A stretch of 64,000 bases of DNA from Hydrocarboniphaga effusa AP103 (GTDB lineage Bacteria > Pseudomonadota > Gammaproteobacteria > Nevskiales > Nevskiaceae): positions 372,001-436,000 of the forward strand of contig NZ_AKGD01000001.1 in assembly GCF_000271305.1 (NCBI RefSeq). The letters are read 5' to 3'. The notes under the pieces are model-generated. The model did not search any database. It was not told where the DNA came from and was given only the letters and a program-made list of their open reading frames with translations. Positions 16,403 to 24,408 of this stretch are shown here, piece after piece; positions within the stretch are counted from its first letter, which is position 1, and every line of letters starts with the position of its first letter. The position numbers were made by a program, and so were the translations under genes.

Positions 16403-17074
16403 ATGGATACTGATGCCAGAGCGAAGAAATCGGTACAGGTATACAGCAGCAGAACCATGCTGGCGGTTTACGATTTCTATGTCACTTACTTCAACAATCG
16501 CTTCGCATGGAACTGCCCACGAGAGAAGCTCGTAAGCCATTATCGGCGCCATGTAACTGATGAGCACCTCGAGGTAGGGGTCGTCTCCACGTACTACCTT
16601 CAGCGCGCGTTACCCGCCAGCCGACTCAAGAACCTTCAGCTGATGGATCTGAATCCCGACTGCCTCAGCAAGGCTGCCGACCAATTGAAACATTGCCAGC
16701 CGAAGCCGATACAACACAACGTTCTGCATCCCTTCGAGGGCAGTGCCGAGCCTGTCACCTCCATCGGAATCAACTATGTTCTGCACGTGGTACCTGGTCA
16801 GTTTCCCCAGAAAGGGGTCGCTTTCTCGCATTTGAAACATCTTTTGCGCCCAGGCGGCGTGCTGTTCGGCAGCACACTTCTATCAATCGGAGTGAAAAGA
16901 AACCTGTTCGGCAGCCTCCTGATGAAAGCCTTCAATCGCATGGGGATCTTCAACAATAGCGATGATGGCCTCGATGGTCTTCGGACTGCCTTGGCTCAGA
17001 ACTTTCGGCACTATCGCATAGAGGTTCAAGGTGCAGCAGCCTTGTTCAGTGCTTCAGACGAAGCTCTGTCCTAG
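16403..17074 (+). CDS. SAM-dependent class I methyltransferase-like protein
   Basis: The 223-residue protein starts 17 nt after the synthase. The segment VYDFYVTYFNNRFAWNCPRE followed by a histidine-rich HYRRHVTDEHLEVG resembles methyltransferases found in fungal and bacterial polyketide clusters. LQLMDLNPDCLSKAADQL fits the acidic motif II, and LLRPGGVLFGSTLL fits the post-motif III strand. The SAM-binding glycine loop, normally VGxGTG, reads EVGVVSTYYL here, so the cofactor loop is unusual and activity is uncertain. In context it would methylate the lipid product or an intermediate. Confidence 0.7.
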   Translation: MDTDARAKKSVQVYSSRTMLAVYDFYVTYFNNRFAWNCPREKLVSHYRRHVTDEHLEVGVVSTYYLQRALPASRLKNLQLMDLNPDCLSKAADQLKHCQPKPIQHNVLHPFEGSAEPVTSIGINYVLHVVPGQFPQKGVAFSHLKHLLRPGGVLFGSTLLSIGVKRNLFGSLLMKAFNRMGIFNNSDDGLDGLRTALAQNFRHYRIEVQGAAALFSASDEALS

Positions 17075-17086
17075 CGGAACTGACAC

Positions 17087-18427
17087 GTGGATCGCCCGCA
17101 CAAGATCGCCGTCGTCGGTGCCGGAATAGCCGGACTCACGGCCGCACACTATCTTCGTATCTACGGATTCGATGTAACGGTCTATGAAAGCAGCCACCGA
17201 CCAGGCGGGCGCATGAGCACCGACGTCGTGCAAGACTGCTTGATCGACAGGGGTGTCCAGTTCTTGTCGGGAAACTACAACACGCTATTGCCGCTGTTGG
17301 GCGAGTTCGGCATGGCGGACGAGATCGTCTCCATAACACCTCGTAGCGCTCTAGTGCGGGACGGCAGAATCAAGGCACTCAGCATCGGCCGCCTCCCGCC
17401 AGGCCTGGCGATGGTGCTCAAGTGTCTGCGCCCCCGAGAAGCGTTGAAATTCCTGCGCGGCTATCTGCCACTGCATCGGCAACTGGCCTCACTGCCATTC
17501 GACGACTATGCAGGCTGGTCTGCCTTCGATCGCGAAGATTGCGAAAGCATGCTGACCCGCACTCTCGGATCAGCGGCGCTCGATTACATCGTAGAACCCT
17601 TTCTCCAAGCACTCTATTACCAATCTCCTGCTACGGCTTCCGCCGCCTTGGGCATGTCGATACTCAAGATCGGCAGTGAGCAGCAACGTCTGATGACGCT
17701 CAAAACCGGGATGGGCTCACTACCGGATCGCATCGCACAGTCGCTCGATGTCCACTTCGACTGTACGGTTCACTCAGTCATCAAACTCGAACGCGGAGTC
17801 GAAGTGGGAACGGACAATGGCACGGAGAAATTCGACAAGGTCGTACTGGCCATTCCCGCTCCTGTCGCGAATCGCATTTACCGAACCGACGATAAAGTCA
17901 GCAATCGGTTGATCGCCACCCAATACAGTTCCACACTCAAGATCGGCATCGCAACTCACCCTGGGTGGCAATTGCCAGAACATTGGAAGGGAATCTATGG
18001 GGTACTGATCCCAGCCCGAGAGCGAACCTCCATAGCGAGCATTGGGATCGAACTTGAAAAGGGAGGTGCTCGCACACGAGAAGGACAGCTGTTCGACATC
18101 ATCCTGGCGGGAAGTTCTCGAGACCTGTTGCAGCAGTCTGATGCTGCCATCCTCGAGCAGATACGACCCGAGTTCGAGCGGTACTTTCCCGGCGCGTTCG
18201 CAGCTTTGCGTCTGGCGCATGTCGTGCGCTGGGAGCACGCGGCAGCCGACTCTCCCGTAGGCCGCAGCCAGGAAGTCAACCAGTACTGGCGACATCTCGA
18301 TCCTGGAAGCACGGTTCTGCTCGCAGGAGACTACATGGGGTTTCCTTACTCGGATAGCGCCGCTCACAGCGGCAAACGAGTAGCCGAATTCCTCAAGCAA
18401 TCCGGGCTCCCATGTCCTTCACCATAA
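17087..18427 (+). CDS. FAD-dependent oxidoreductase (protoporphyrinogen oxidase / desaturase-like)
   Basis: A GTG at 17087 opens a 446-residue protein with an N-terminal dinucleotide fold, VVGAGIAGLTAAHYL, the following acidic residue (VYESSHRPGGRMST) and a C-terminal FAD motif (GSTVLLAGDYMGFPYSDSA). This is the amine-oxidase / phytoene-desaturase / HemG-like superfamily, whose members oxidise C-C or C-N bonds or desaturate polyenes. The gene overlaps the next by 16 nt, so translation is coupled to the exporter. In this cluster it most likely desaturates or isomerises the synthase product. The exact reaction cannot be told from sequence. Confidence 0.78.
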   Translation: MDRPHKIAVVGAGIAGLTAAHYLRIYGFDVTVYESSHRPGGRMSTDVVQDCLIDRGVQFLSGNYNTLLPLLGEFGMADEIVSITPRSALVRDGRIKALSIGRLPPGLAMVLKCLRPREALKFLRGYLPLHRQLASLPFDDYAGWSAFDREDCESMLTRTLGSAALDYIVEPFLQALYYQSPATASAALGMSILKIGSEQQRLMTLKTGMGSLPDRIAQSLDVHFDCTVHSVIKLERGVEVGTDNGTEKFDKVVLAIPAPVANRIYRTDDKVSNRLIATQYSSTLKIGIATHPGWQLPEHWKGIYGVLIPARERTSIASIGIELEKGGARTREGQLFDIILAGSSRDLLQQSDAAILEQIRPEFERYFPGAFAALRLAHVVRWEHAAADSPVGRSQEVNQYWRHLDPGSTVLLAGDYMGFPYSDSAAHSGKRVAEFLKQSGLPCPSP

Positions 18428-20787
18428 GGCTGGAGCCGCTGCTCATCTCCTACTCGCGCTGGCTGGTAAACCATGCATGGTTCGTGATGGCAGCGACGGT
18501 CGTGGCTTCGCTTGTGATGAGCCTCGGCGCATTTAAACTCGGATTCGATACCGATTTTCGTGCCTATTTCGGCAAAGGGAATCCTGAGCTTCAAGTTTTC
18601 GATCAGCTACAGTCCGACTATGCCGTGGCGGACAACGTATTCATCGGTATCGAGCCCCAAAATGGGGACGTATTCGAACCCGAAATCCTTCTCGCGATAC
18701 GAGAGCTGACAACGGCCGCTTGGGCCTTCCCGTACAGCGCCAGAGTCGACTCACTGACCAATCATCAACATGTGGAAACGCTGGGCGATGATATTAACGT
18801 CACCCCACTTCTCTCGGACAGTGTCCACCCCACGGCAGAAATAGGGGCACGCATACGCCGTATCGCCTTGCAGGAACCGGCATTGCTGAGACGCCTCGTC
18901 TCCCCCGATGGGCGAATGGCAGGCATCAACGTCATCAACGAGTTTTCCGGTCCTTCGGCCGAAAAACAGAAAGCAGCGGTACTCGCTGCACGAAACGCCT
19001 GCGGCGACATCGAGAAGAAACACCCTTCTCTGCATTGCCACGTCACCGGCTCCACCGCAATGAGCTACGCGTTCACGGAAGCATCCATGCGTGATATGTC
19101 GACGCTGGCGCCTGCGATGTACGTGCTTTCATTCTTGGTCATGTTCGTACTGTTGAGGTCGGTCAAGGCCACGCTCGCCACCTTGTTCATGGTTCTACTG
19201 GCATCGACTTCCGCCATGGGCGTCGCCGGCTATGCCGGAGTACAGCTAACACCGCCGGTCGTGGCGGCTCCTTTGATCATTTCTGTGCTCGCCATCGCAG
19301 ATGCGGTCCATATCTGCCTGACGCTGCTTTCTCAGATGCGTAAAGGTCTGGCCCGGAAAGACGCAATCGTCGAGTCTCTGCGCCTGAACTTCGTTCCCAT
19401 ATTTCTCACCAATGCGACCACATCAATTTGTTTTCTGGGCACTAACTTCACCGACTCACCGCCTCTGACCCTCCTGGGAAACATCAGCTCTCTAGGAGGC
19501 CTTCTGTCATGGCTGCTCAGCATGACACTGCTGCCCGCTTCGCTGGCCGTGCTGCCGCTGAAATCTAGAGGGAATGGCGGCGACTGGTTGAAACCGGCTC
19601 TCGATCGGCTAGCCCGGCTGGTCATGGCCAAACATCGTGTCATCCTCGCGTCGACGATCGGCTTATCCGTGGCCCTTTCCTGCTTGGCCACACTCAACGA
19701 TACAAACGATCGCTTCCTCCACTATCTGGAGCCCAGCTCAAAATTCCGTGCAGATTCCGACAAGGTCATGAATGGACTCACAGGAATCTACTCGATCGAA
19801 TACTCACTGCGGAGTACTGCAACGGAAGGAGTGACAGATCCGCTGTACCTGCAGAAAATCGACGCGTTTTCCGAATGGTGGAAGAACGGCCCCTATCGAT
19901 CACATGTGGTATACGTCGGAAGCGTCGCCGACATCTTCAAACGCCTCAACCAGGCCATGCATGCCGATTCCCAAGCCATGCACAAACTGCCCGACGATCC
20001 AAAGGCGGCAGCGCAATACCTGCTCTTGTTCGAAATGTCGTTGCCTTTCGGGCACGACCTTAACGACTGGATAACCGTAGACAAATCGGCCTCCCGAATG
20101 AGTGTCGTACTCGACGATGTGGGGGCAGATCAGGTTCGTGAGATGGAAGCAGCCGGTAACGCTTGGCTACTTGATAACGCCCCTACATTGCATGCGAAAG
20201 GAACCGGCACTTCGGTTATGTTTTCGCATATTGCAGAGCGAAACATTCGGAGCAACTTTCAATCGCTCCCTCTCTCGCTTGCCGCCATATCGTTGTTGCT
20301 CCTGCCTGGCTTGCGCAGCGCAAAACTGGGACTACTTTCTCTGATTCCCAACCTGCTACCTCTAGGAATGGCCTTCGGCATTTGGGCGCTCATGGACGGA
20401 CAAATCATCTTTACGATGGCCGTTGTCCTCAACGTGGTAGTTGGCATCGTGGTGGACGATACCATTCACTTCCTAGAGAAGTATCAGCGCGCCCGGAGAA
20501 ATCTGGCGATGCACGTCGAGGAGGCGATCCGATATGCCTATCGCGAAGCCGGAGCCGCCATGATCGCCAACACGTTGATCCTGGAGGCGGGCTTTTTGGT
20601 AATGGCGCAGTCCACCTTCGAGCCGAACGCCACTATGGCCCAACTGGCCGCGATCACCGTATTTGTAGCGTGGCCCATCGATCTCTTGGTCCTGCCAGGA
20701 CTGCTGGTGCTGATCGATGGCCGACGCAATCTTCATCCAAACTCGCTGATGCACGATACCACCCATGCCAATCCACCCCGCTCGTAG
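18412..20787 (+). CDS. RND-superfamily (MMPL-type) exporter
   Basis: The 791-residue protein has the duplicated RND plan. A first helix (WFVMAATVVASLVMSLG, near residue 24) is followed by a large periplasmic loop and a run of helices (MYVLSFLVMFVLLRSV onwards). A second half repeats this, with a helix near 410 (VILASTIGLSVALSCLA) and the last helices around 610-770. Charged in-membrane residues are kept: AIADAVH in the first half and GIVVDDTIHF in the second, as expected for proton-driven RND proteins. Such MMPL-like proteins often move lipids or hopanoids. The start overlaps the oxidoreductase by 16 nt and the end overlaps the LolA-like gene by 23 nt. It is probably the inner-membrane pump for the lipid made by this cluster. 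Confidence 0.85.
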   Translation: MSFTIRLEPLLISYSRWLVNHAWFVMAATVVASLVMSLGAFKLGFDTDFRAYFGKGNPELQVFDQLQSDYAVADNVFIGIEPQNGDVFEPEILLAIRELTTAAWAFPYSARVDSLTNHQHVETLGDDINVTPLLSDSVHPTAEIGARIRRIALQEPALLRRLVSPDGRMAGINVINEFSGPSAEKQKAAVLAARNACGDIEKKHPSLHCHVTGSTAMSYAFTEASMRDMSTLAPAMYVLSFLVMFVLLRSVKATLATLFMVLLASTSAMGVAGYAGVQLTPPVVAAPLIISVLAIADAVHICLTLLSQMRKGLARKDAIVESLRLNFVPIFLTNATTSICFLGTNFTDSPPLTLLGNISSLGGLLSWLLSMTLLPASLAVLPLKSRGNGGDWLKPALDRLARLVMAKHRVILASTIGLSVALSCLATLNDTNDRFLHYLEPSSKFRADSDKVMNGLTGIYSIEYSLRSTATEGVTDPLYLQKIDAFSEWWKNGPYRSHVVYVGSVADIFKRLNQAMHADSQAMHKLPDDPKAAAQYLLLFEMSLPFGHDLNDWITVDKSASRMSVVLDDVGADQVREMEAAGNAWLLDNAPTLHAKGTGTSVMFSHIAERNIRSNFQSLPLSLAAISLLLLPGLRSAKLGLLSLIPNLLPLGMAFGIWALMDGQIIFTMAVVLNVVVGIVVDDTIHFLEKYQRARRNLAMHVEEAIRYAYREAGAAMIANTLILEAGFLVMAQSTFEPNATMAQLAAITVFVAWPIDLLVLPGLLVLIDGRRNLHPNSLMHDTTHANPPRS

Positions 20788-21571
20788 ATTGCCGATTGCT
20801 CTTGCCTCGATGATTCTGATCTTGGCAAGCCTCAATGGCGTAGCCGCGCAGACTCCGGAACAAGCGGGTCTTTCTTTGGCGCAGGAAGCCAACCAGCGTG
20901 ACTCCGGTTTTGGCGACGTTTCGGTCGAGATGCTGATGATTCTGCGCAATCCTAGAGGGCAGGAATCGACACGAAGGATGCACTCCAGGATTCTTGAAGT
21001 CCCGAGCGACGGCGAACGCTCGCTTATTCTGTTCGATGACCCCGGAGACGTGCGAGGAACCGCACTCCTCACACACTCACACTCGAACGGACAAGACGAT
21101 CGATGGCTGTACATGCCGGCGGCCAAGCGCGTCAAGCGCATCGTTACCGGGAACAAAACCGGGCCTTTCATGGGCAGTGAGTTCGCGTTCGAGGACATCG
21201 GCTCCCAGCACGTGGCCAAGTATCGCTATCGGCTTGTTGGTGAAGAAGCCTGCGGGAGCACGACTTGCCGGATTTCGGAGCGCATACCCAACGACTCTGA
21301 TTCCGCATACTCCAGGCAAAAGGTATGGACGGAAAAACTCTCCCTGAGCCCCATGAAAATCGAGTTTTACGACCGTAAACAGTCGCTTCTCAAGACACTC
21401 GTATTCGAAGGCTACAAGCAGTATTCAGGAAAGTATTGGCGTGCCGACAGACTGGTCATGACGAACAATCAAAGTGGTGCCGTTACCACTTTGATCTTCA
21501 ACAACTATCACTTCGCCAACGGCTACAACCCTCGCGATTTCGAGCAAAGTTCACTTGGAGCTGGTCAGTAG
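20765..21571 (+). CDS. LolA-like outer-membrane lipoprotein-sorting protein
   Basis: The 268-residue protein has a Sec signal (LPIALASMILILASLNGVAA, cut near residue 28). A soluble periplasmic domain of the LolA-like type (outer membrane lipoprotein-sorting protein family) follows: RGTALLTHSH, then DRWLYMPAAKRVKRI and a Gly-Pro-Phe-Met-Gly-Ser-Glu-Phe turn. Members form an incomplete beta barrel with a greasy cavity and are often paired with RND/MMPL pumps. The start lies inside the exporter gene and the stop abuts the outer-membrane barrel gene. A shuttle for a hydrophobic product through the periplasm fits both fold and place. Confidence 0.82.
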   Translation: MPIHPARRLPIALASMILILASLNGVAAQTPEQAGLSLAQEANQRDSGFGDVSVEMLMILRNPRGQESTRRMHSRILEVPSDGERSLILFDDPGDVRGTALLTHSHSNGQDDRWLYMPAAKRVKRIVTGNKTGPFMGSEFAFEDIGSQHVAKYRYRLVGEEACGSTTCRISERIPNDSDSAYSRQKVWTEKLSLSPMKIEFYDRKQSLLKTLVFEGYKQYSGKYWRADRLVMTNNQSGAVTTLIFNNYHFANGYNPRDFEQSSLGAGQ

Positions 21572-21575
21572 CCCG

Positions 21576-22934
21576 ATGTGTCGCGCGGCACTAGCCAGCT
21601 TACTGCTGCTCGTCATTGCTCCTGCTTTGCAAGCCTCTGACTGGGACGGGGGCTTGCAGCTTGAAAGCCGAAGCTTCGTGCAACATGCACGCTGGCCAGG
21701 CCAAACCGACGATCACAACGATCTTTCATTGGCGATGCAGCTCGATTACCTAGGGCGGTGGCCATCGCAAGCCTGGTCATTGCAGGCAACGATATTCGGG
21801 CGCATCGATGAACAGGATTCCAGCCGGAGTCACGCAGACGTCCGAGAATTGAACCTCCGTTACTCCGGAGAATATTTGACCGTCAACGCTGGCATCCGGC
21901 AGCTATTCTGGGGCAGCGTAGAAGCGGTCCACCTTGTCGATGTCGTCAATCAAAGCGACTGGCTGGAAAGCCCGGACGGGCAGCAGAAACTAGGACAGCC
22001 AGCCATCAGTGTTTCGCATTCGTTCGAACAAGGCACGCTCGAGCTCTTTGCGCTGCCTTATTTCAGAGAGCGTGAATACCCCGACAGCCAAGGTCGGCTG
22101 CGCCCATTCATCCCCGTTGACGCTGCGCAAGCCCGCTACGAAAGCGACGAGGGCAACCGGCACGTTGATTACGCCGCCCGCGCATCCATCAACATCAACG
22201 ACCTGGATTTTGCTCTCTCCTACTTTCGTGGAACGAAGCGAGAGCCGAGATTCGACTTCGAGTACAGCGGCGTTGGCATCCAGTTCAGCGGATGCTCTTT
22301 GCTGGAACCAAGCTGCTCCATTCTGCCGAGCTATCGTCCAATCGACCCTCGTTTGGTGCCGATATACGATCAGATGGAACAATATGGAGTGGAACTTCTC
22401 TACACCGCAGAGCAGTGGATTTTCAAGGCGGAGGCCGTACACCAGCATTCCACCCCCCAAAGCTTCTGGGCAACGGCAGCGGGGCTAGAGTACAACCTGG
22501 GAGCCGTCTCAAGCTCGGCATGGGATTGGACGCTACTGCTGGAATATTACCGCGATAGCCGCGGCACACTTTCGCCCGGCTCACCTCAAGGGATGGCCAT
22601 AAGTACGCTTGCATCAAACGGCACATTCAGGCTCGAGCAGCTCCCTGAGCTGAGAAACCTCCAGATACTTTCATATTCACCCTTCCAAGATGACGTGTTT
22701 TTCGGAGGACGCCTTGCGCTCAACGACACTGCGTCCACTGAAGCACTTGCCGGCGTGTTCATCGACACGCAAACAGGCGCGAAGATGTCCACCGTAAAAG
22801 GGGGGCGAAGACTCGGTGAACGGTGGCGACTGACTCTGGAGGCAACGGCATACTTCGACGTTCCCGTGTTGGACCCCTTGTACAACTTCAAGCAAGACAG
22901 CTACGTTCGGTTACAGCTGACGCGATACTTCTGA
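21576..22934 (+). CDS. Outer-membrane beta-barrel protein of the lipid cluster
   Basis: I start at ATG 21576 (452 residues); a TTG at 21555 would add seven residues. MCRAALASLLLLVIAPALQA is a Sec signal. The rest alternates polar and aromatic residues in amphipathic strands (for example WTLLLEYYRDSRG, YVRLQLTRYF) and ends in Phe, the usual barrel-assembly signature. Overall it resembles DUF1302-like or porin-like barrels that travel with RND pumps and LolA-like proteins. It is followed 13 nt later by the phosphopantetheinyl transferase. It is probably the outer-membrane exit or insertion point; the exact family is not certain. Confidence 0.7.
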   Translation: MCRAALASLLLLVIAPALQASDWDGGLQLESRSFVQHARWPGQTDDHNDLSLAMQLDYLGRWPSQAWSLQATIFGRIDEQDSSRSHADVRELNLRYSGEYLTVNAGIRQLFWGSVEAVHLVDVVNQSDWLESPDGQQKLGQPAISVSHSFEQGTLELFALPYFREREYPDSQGRLRPFIPVDAAQARYESDEGNRHVDYAARASININDLDFALSYFRGTKREPRFDFEYSGVGIQFSGCSLLEPSCSILPSYRPIDPRLVPIYDQMEQYGVELLYTAEQWIFKAEAVHQHSTPQSFWATAAGLEYNLGAVSSSAWDWTLLLEYYRDSRGTLSPGSPQGMAISTLASNGTFRLEQLPELRNLQILSYSPFQDDVFFGGRLALNDTASTEALAGVFIDTQTGAKMSTVKGGRRLGERWRLTLEATAYFDVPVLDPLYNFKQDSYVRLQLTRYF

Positions 22935-22947
22935 TCGCAGCCTCGCC

Positions 22948-23736
22948 ATGAGCGCCTCGGCATTTATCTTCAAGCTGACGTCCCCGTACACCCTGACGTC
23001 TCGCATGGCCACACAGGAGGAAGAGCGCTCGCTGCAAATCAGCTCCCTGCAGAGAAGACAGGAGTGGATCGGCGCACGAGTCGTGGCGAAGTTTGCTTAT
23101 TTGAGAAGCATCGGCTCCCCGGCCACAACCGGGGTCTGGTCGGTGCTATCAGACCAAGCCTTGCACGAAGTTCCCGAGTCAAGAATGCGAGCACTGTGGA
23201 TCGAACGACCGCAAACTACTGGCACCCCTATCCTATGGGACTCCAGTCGCAAGCAGCTCGTCAGCTCGCTGTCGCTCTCCCATCAATACCCTTACGTGGC
23301 GGCCGGCATCAGTTGCTGCGGAGCGATTGGCGTTGACATCCAGGAAACCACCGCATTCAGCGACGACTTCGTCAACCATTTTCTGCAAGCCGAAAGCGGG
23401 CTCCTTTTGGCAAAAGCCTTCGAACCGCCAGTGAGCCGACACGCGAAACTTACGGCTCTATGGACCTTGAAAGAGGCATGTTTCAAAGCCGTCTCTCTCA
23501 GTTCGGGTTGCACCAATCTGAGACAGATAACCATCGTCGAACTCGACATGAAGGGGCTGATCGAAGCTTTCAGCGGCAGCAATTCGGGCGCCACCTATGC
23601 GCTGCGCCTCCGGACGCCCTCGGGATTGGTCTCCCTCGGCTTCAAAACGATTAACTTCGACCGACATTTTGGCTCTGCCGTCTGGCCCTCCGCCCCGGGC
23701 AAAGCAGCGTCACGCCCGACATCGCAGCTCATATAA
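22948..23736 (+). CDS. 4'-phosphopantetheinyl transferase of the Sfp/EntD type
   Basis: The 262-residue protein has the three conserved PPTase blocks: SLSLSHQYPYVAAG (substrate binding), IGVDIQETT (magnesium-binding Asp of G-x-D) and ALWTLKEACFKA (W-x3-E-A-x3-K). It moves the phosphopantetheine arm of coenzyme A onto carrier-protein serines. The three carriers of synthase subunit B are the evident targets. Presence of a dedicated enzyme at the end of the operon makes the cluster self-sufficient. There is no signal peptide. It is the last gene before a 450-nt gap where composition returns to the high-GC background. Confidence 0.88.
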   Translation: MSASAFIFKLTSPYTLTSRMATQEEERSLQISSLQRRQEWIGARVVAKFAYLRSIGSPATTGVWSVLSDQALHEVPESRMRALWIERPQTTGTPILWDSSRKQLVSSLSLSHQYPYVAAGISCCGAIGVDIQETTAFSDDFVNHFLQAESGLLLAKAFEPPVSRHAKLTALWTLKEACFKAVSLSSGCTNLRQITIVELDMKGLIEAFSGSNSGATYALRLRTPSGLVSLGFKTINFDRHFGSAVWPSAPGKAASRPTSQLI

Positions 23737-24067
23737 CGCCCCAATATCAGTCACGTCCTTTGGCAAAAGCTCCTGGACCGCTGAAGAACGGCGCACCGAA
23801 ATGGAACATCTCGACGGCCTTGAAGATTGCGCTGCCGGAAACGAAGGCGGCGCCTACCAGAAGCCGATCGCATTCCGACAAACGTCTGGCCCAGGGGCTA
23901 CAAGCTGCTCAGGGGCCTTCGACTCGACTAATGGCTGTCTGAACGGCTTCCTGCGGATGGCGTGAATATTGCTGTCTTTAAGCACTGGTCTTGTAACCCG
24001 GGTCAGCCGCCAACGAGGGCAGCGGCCATGACTGCAGGATTGCGATAGCGCAGGTGGGGCAGCTTCA
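23737..24067 (+). other. Non-coding junction between lipid island and nitrate operon
   Basis: I find no convincing gene here. A 60-codon frame at 23760-23942 has no good ribosome site, lacks recognisable domains and has overlapping frames of equal quality. There is no terminator-like hairpin right after the PPTase stop. The right part (about 24000 on) should hold the promoter of the nitrate operon, whose leader begins before 24068. Confidence 0.5.
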
Positions 24068-24081
24068 CCGGATCGATCCGG
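24068..24081 (+). promoter_or_regulatory. Candidate ANTAR-type hexaloop hairpin in the nitrate leader
   Basis: CCGG-ATCGAT-CCGG can form a hairpin with a six-base loop having A at position 1 and G at position 4. That is the loop rule for RNA targets of ANTAR antiterminators such as NasR/NasT. It sits 32 nt before a strong terminator hairpin, in the leader of a nitrate-assimilation operon, where ANTAR control is well known. The stem is only 4 bp and could also pair as a plain palindrome. A clear second hexaloop was not found, so this is a suggestion only. Confidence 0.35.
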
Positions 24082-24113
24082 CAAGCAGTGCCACACGAAC
24101 ATAGATTCTGGAC

Positions 24114-24167
24114 AAAGGCGTCCATCCCGGCGGGTTTTCCCGCCGATGGGTGGACGCCTTTTTTGTT
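24114..24167 (+). terminator. Leader terminator (attenuator) upstream of the nitrate operon
   Basis: AAAGGCGTCCA pairs with TGGACGCCTTT, with an inner CGGCGGG/CCCGCCG stem around a TTTT loop, followed by TTTTTTGTTTTT. It lies about 240 nt before the nitrate transporter start with no complete gene between it and the PPTase. Placed inside the likely 5' leader of a nitrate operon, it is best explained as a regulated terminator released when nitrate or nitrite is present, as in nasF/nasS-nasT systems. A simple terminator of the lipid operon cannot be excluded. Confidence 0.7.
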
Positions 24168-24192
24168 TTTCTTGATTCGCAGGAGGCTGTCC

Positions 24193-24306
24193 GTGACACA
24201 ACTGCTCATCCCGGCTTCGCAGGCGCCGCTCCAGAGCGACGGCATCCATCGAGATGGCCGCTTCGATCACGCGCTCCTGCGCAACGCTTATTCACCGGCG
24301 GGTTGA
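24193..24306 (+). CDS. Possible 37-residue leader ORF before the nitrate transporter
   Basis: GTG 24193 is preceded by AGGAGG at 24181-24186, the best Shine-Dalgarno match of this region, at a spacing of 6 nt. It opens a frame to TGA 24304-24306. The product starts MTQLLIPASQAPLQ and contains a DGRFDHALLRNAY segment; no family is recognised. It lies after the leader terminator, so it would be made only from read-through transcripts. Strong translation signals argue for a real small protein or a coupling ORF; conservation is needed to decide. Confidence 0.4.
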   Translation: MTQLLIPASQAPLQSDGIHRDGRFDHALLRNAYSPAG

Positions 24307-24408
24307 CTCCCTTTCCTGCGCCCGCCGGTCTTTTCTTTTCTCACGCGTTCTCGCCTTTCCTGAAGGCCGCTGAAAACGCTCCCGACCCAGTTTCCGCTCC
24401 GATCCGCC

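Noticed and set aside
23760..23942. 60-codon ORF after the PPTase, possibly a transposase remnant
   Set aside because: No transposase motif, inverted repeat or target duplication could be seen, so no mobile element is claimed.
8600..24000. Integrase, insertion sequence or att repeats bordering the lipid island
   Set aside because: Searched by eye at both edges; none found. Horizontal origin rests on composition only.
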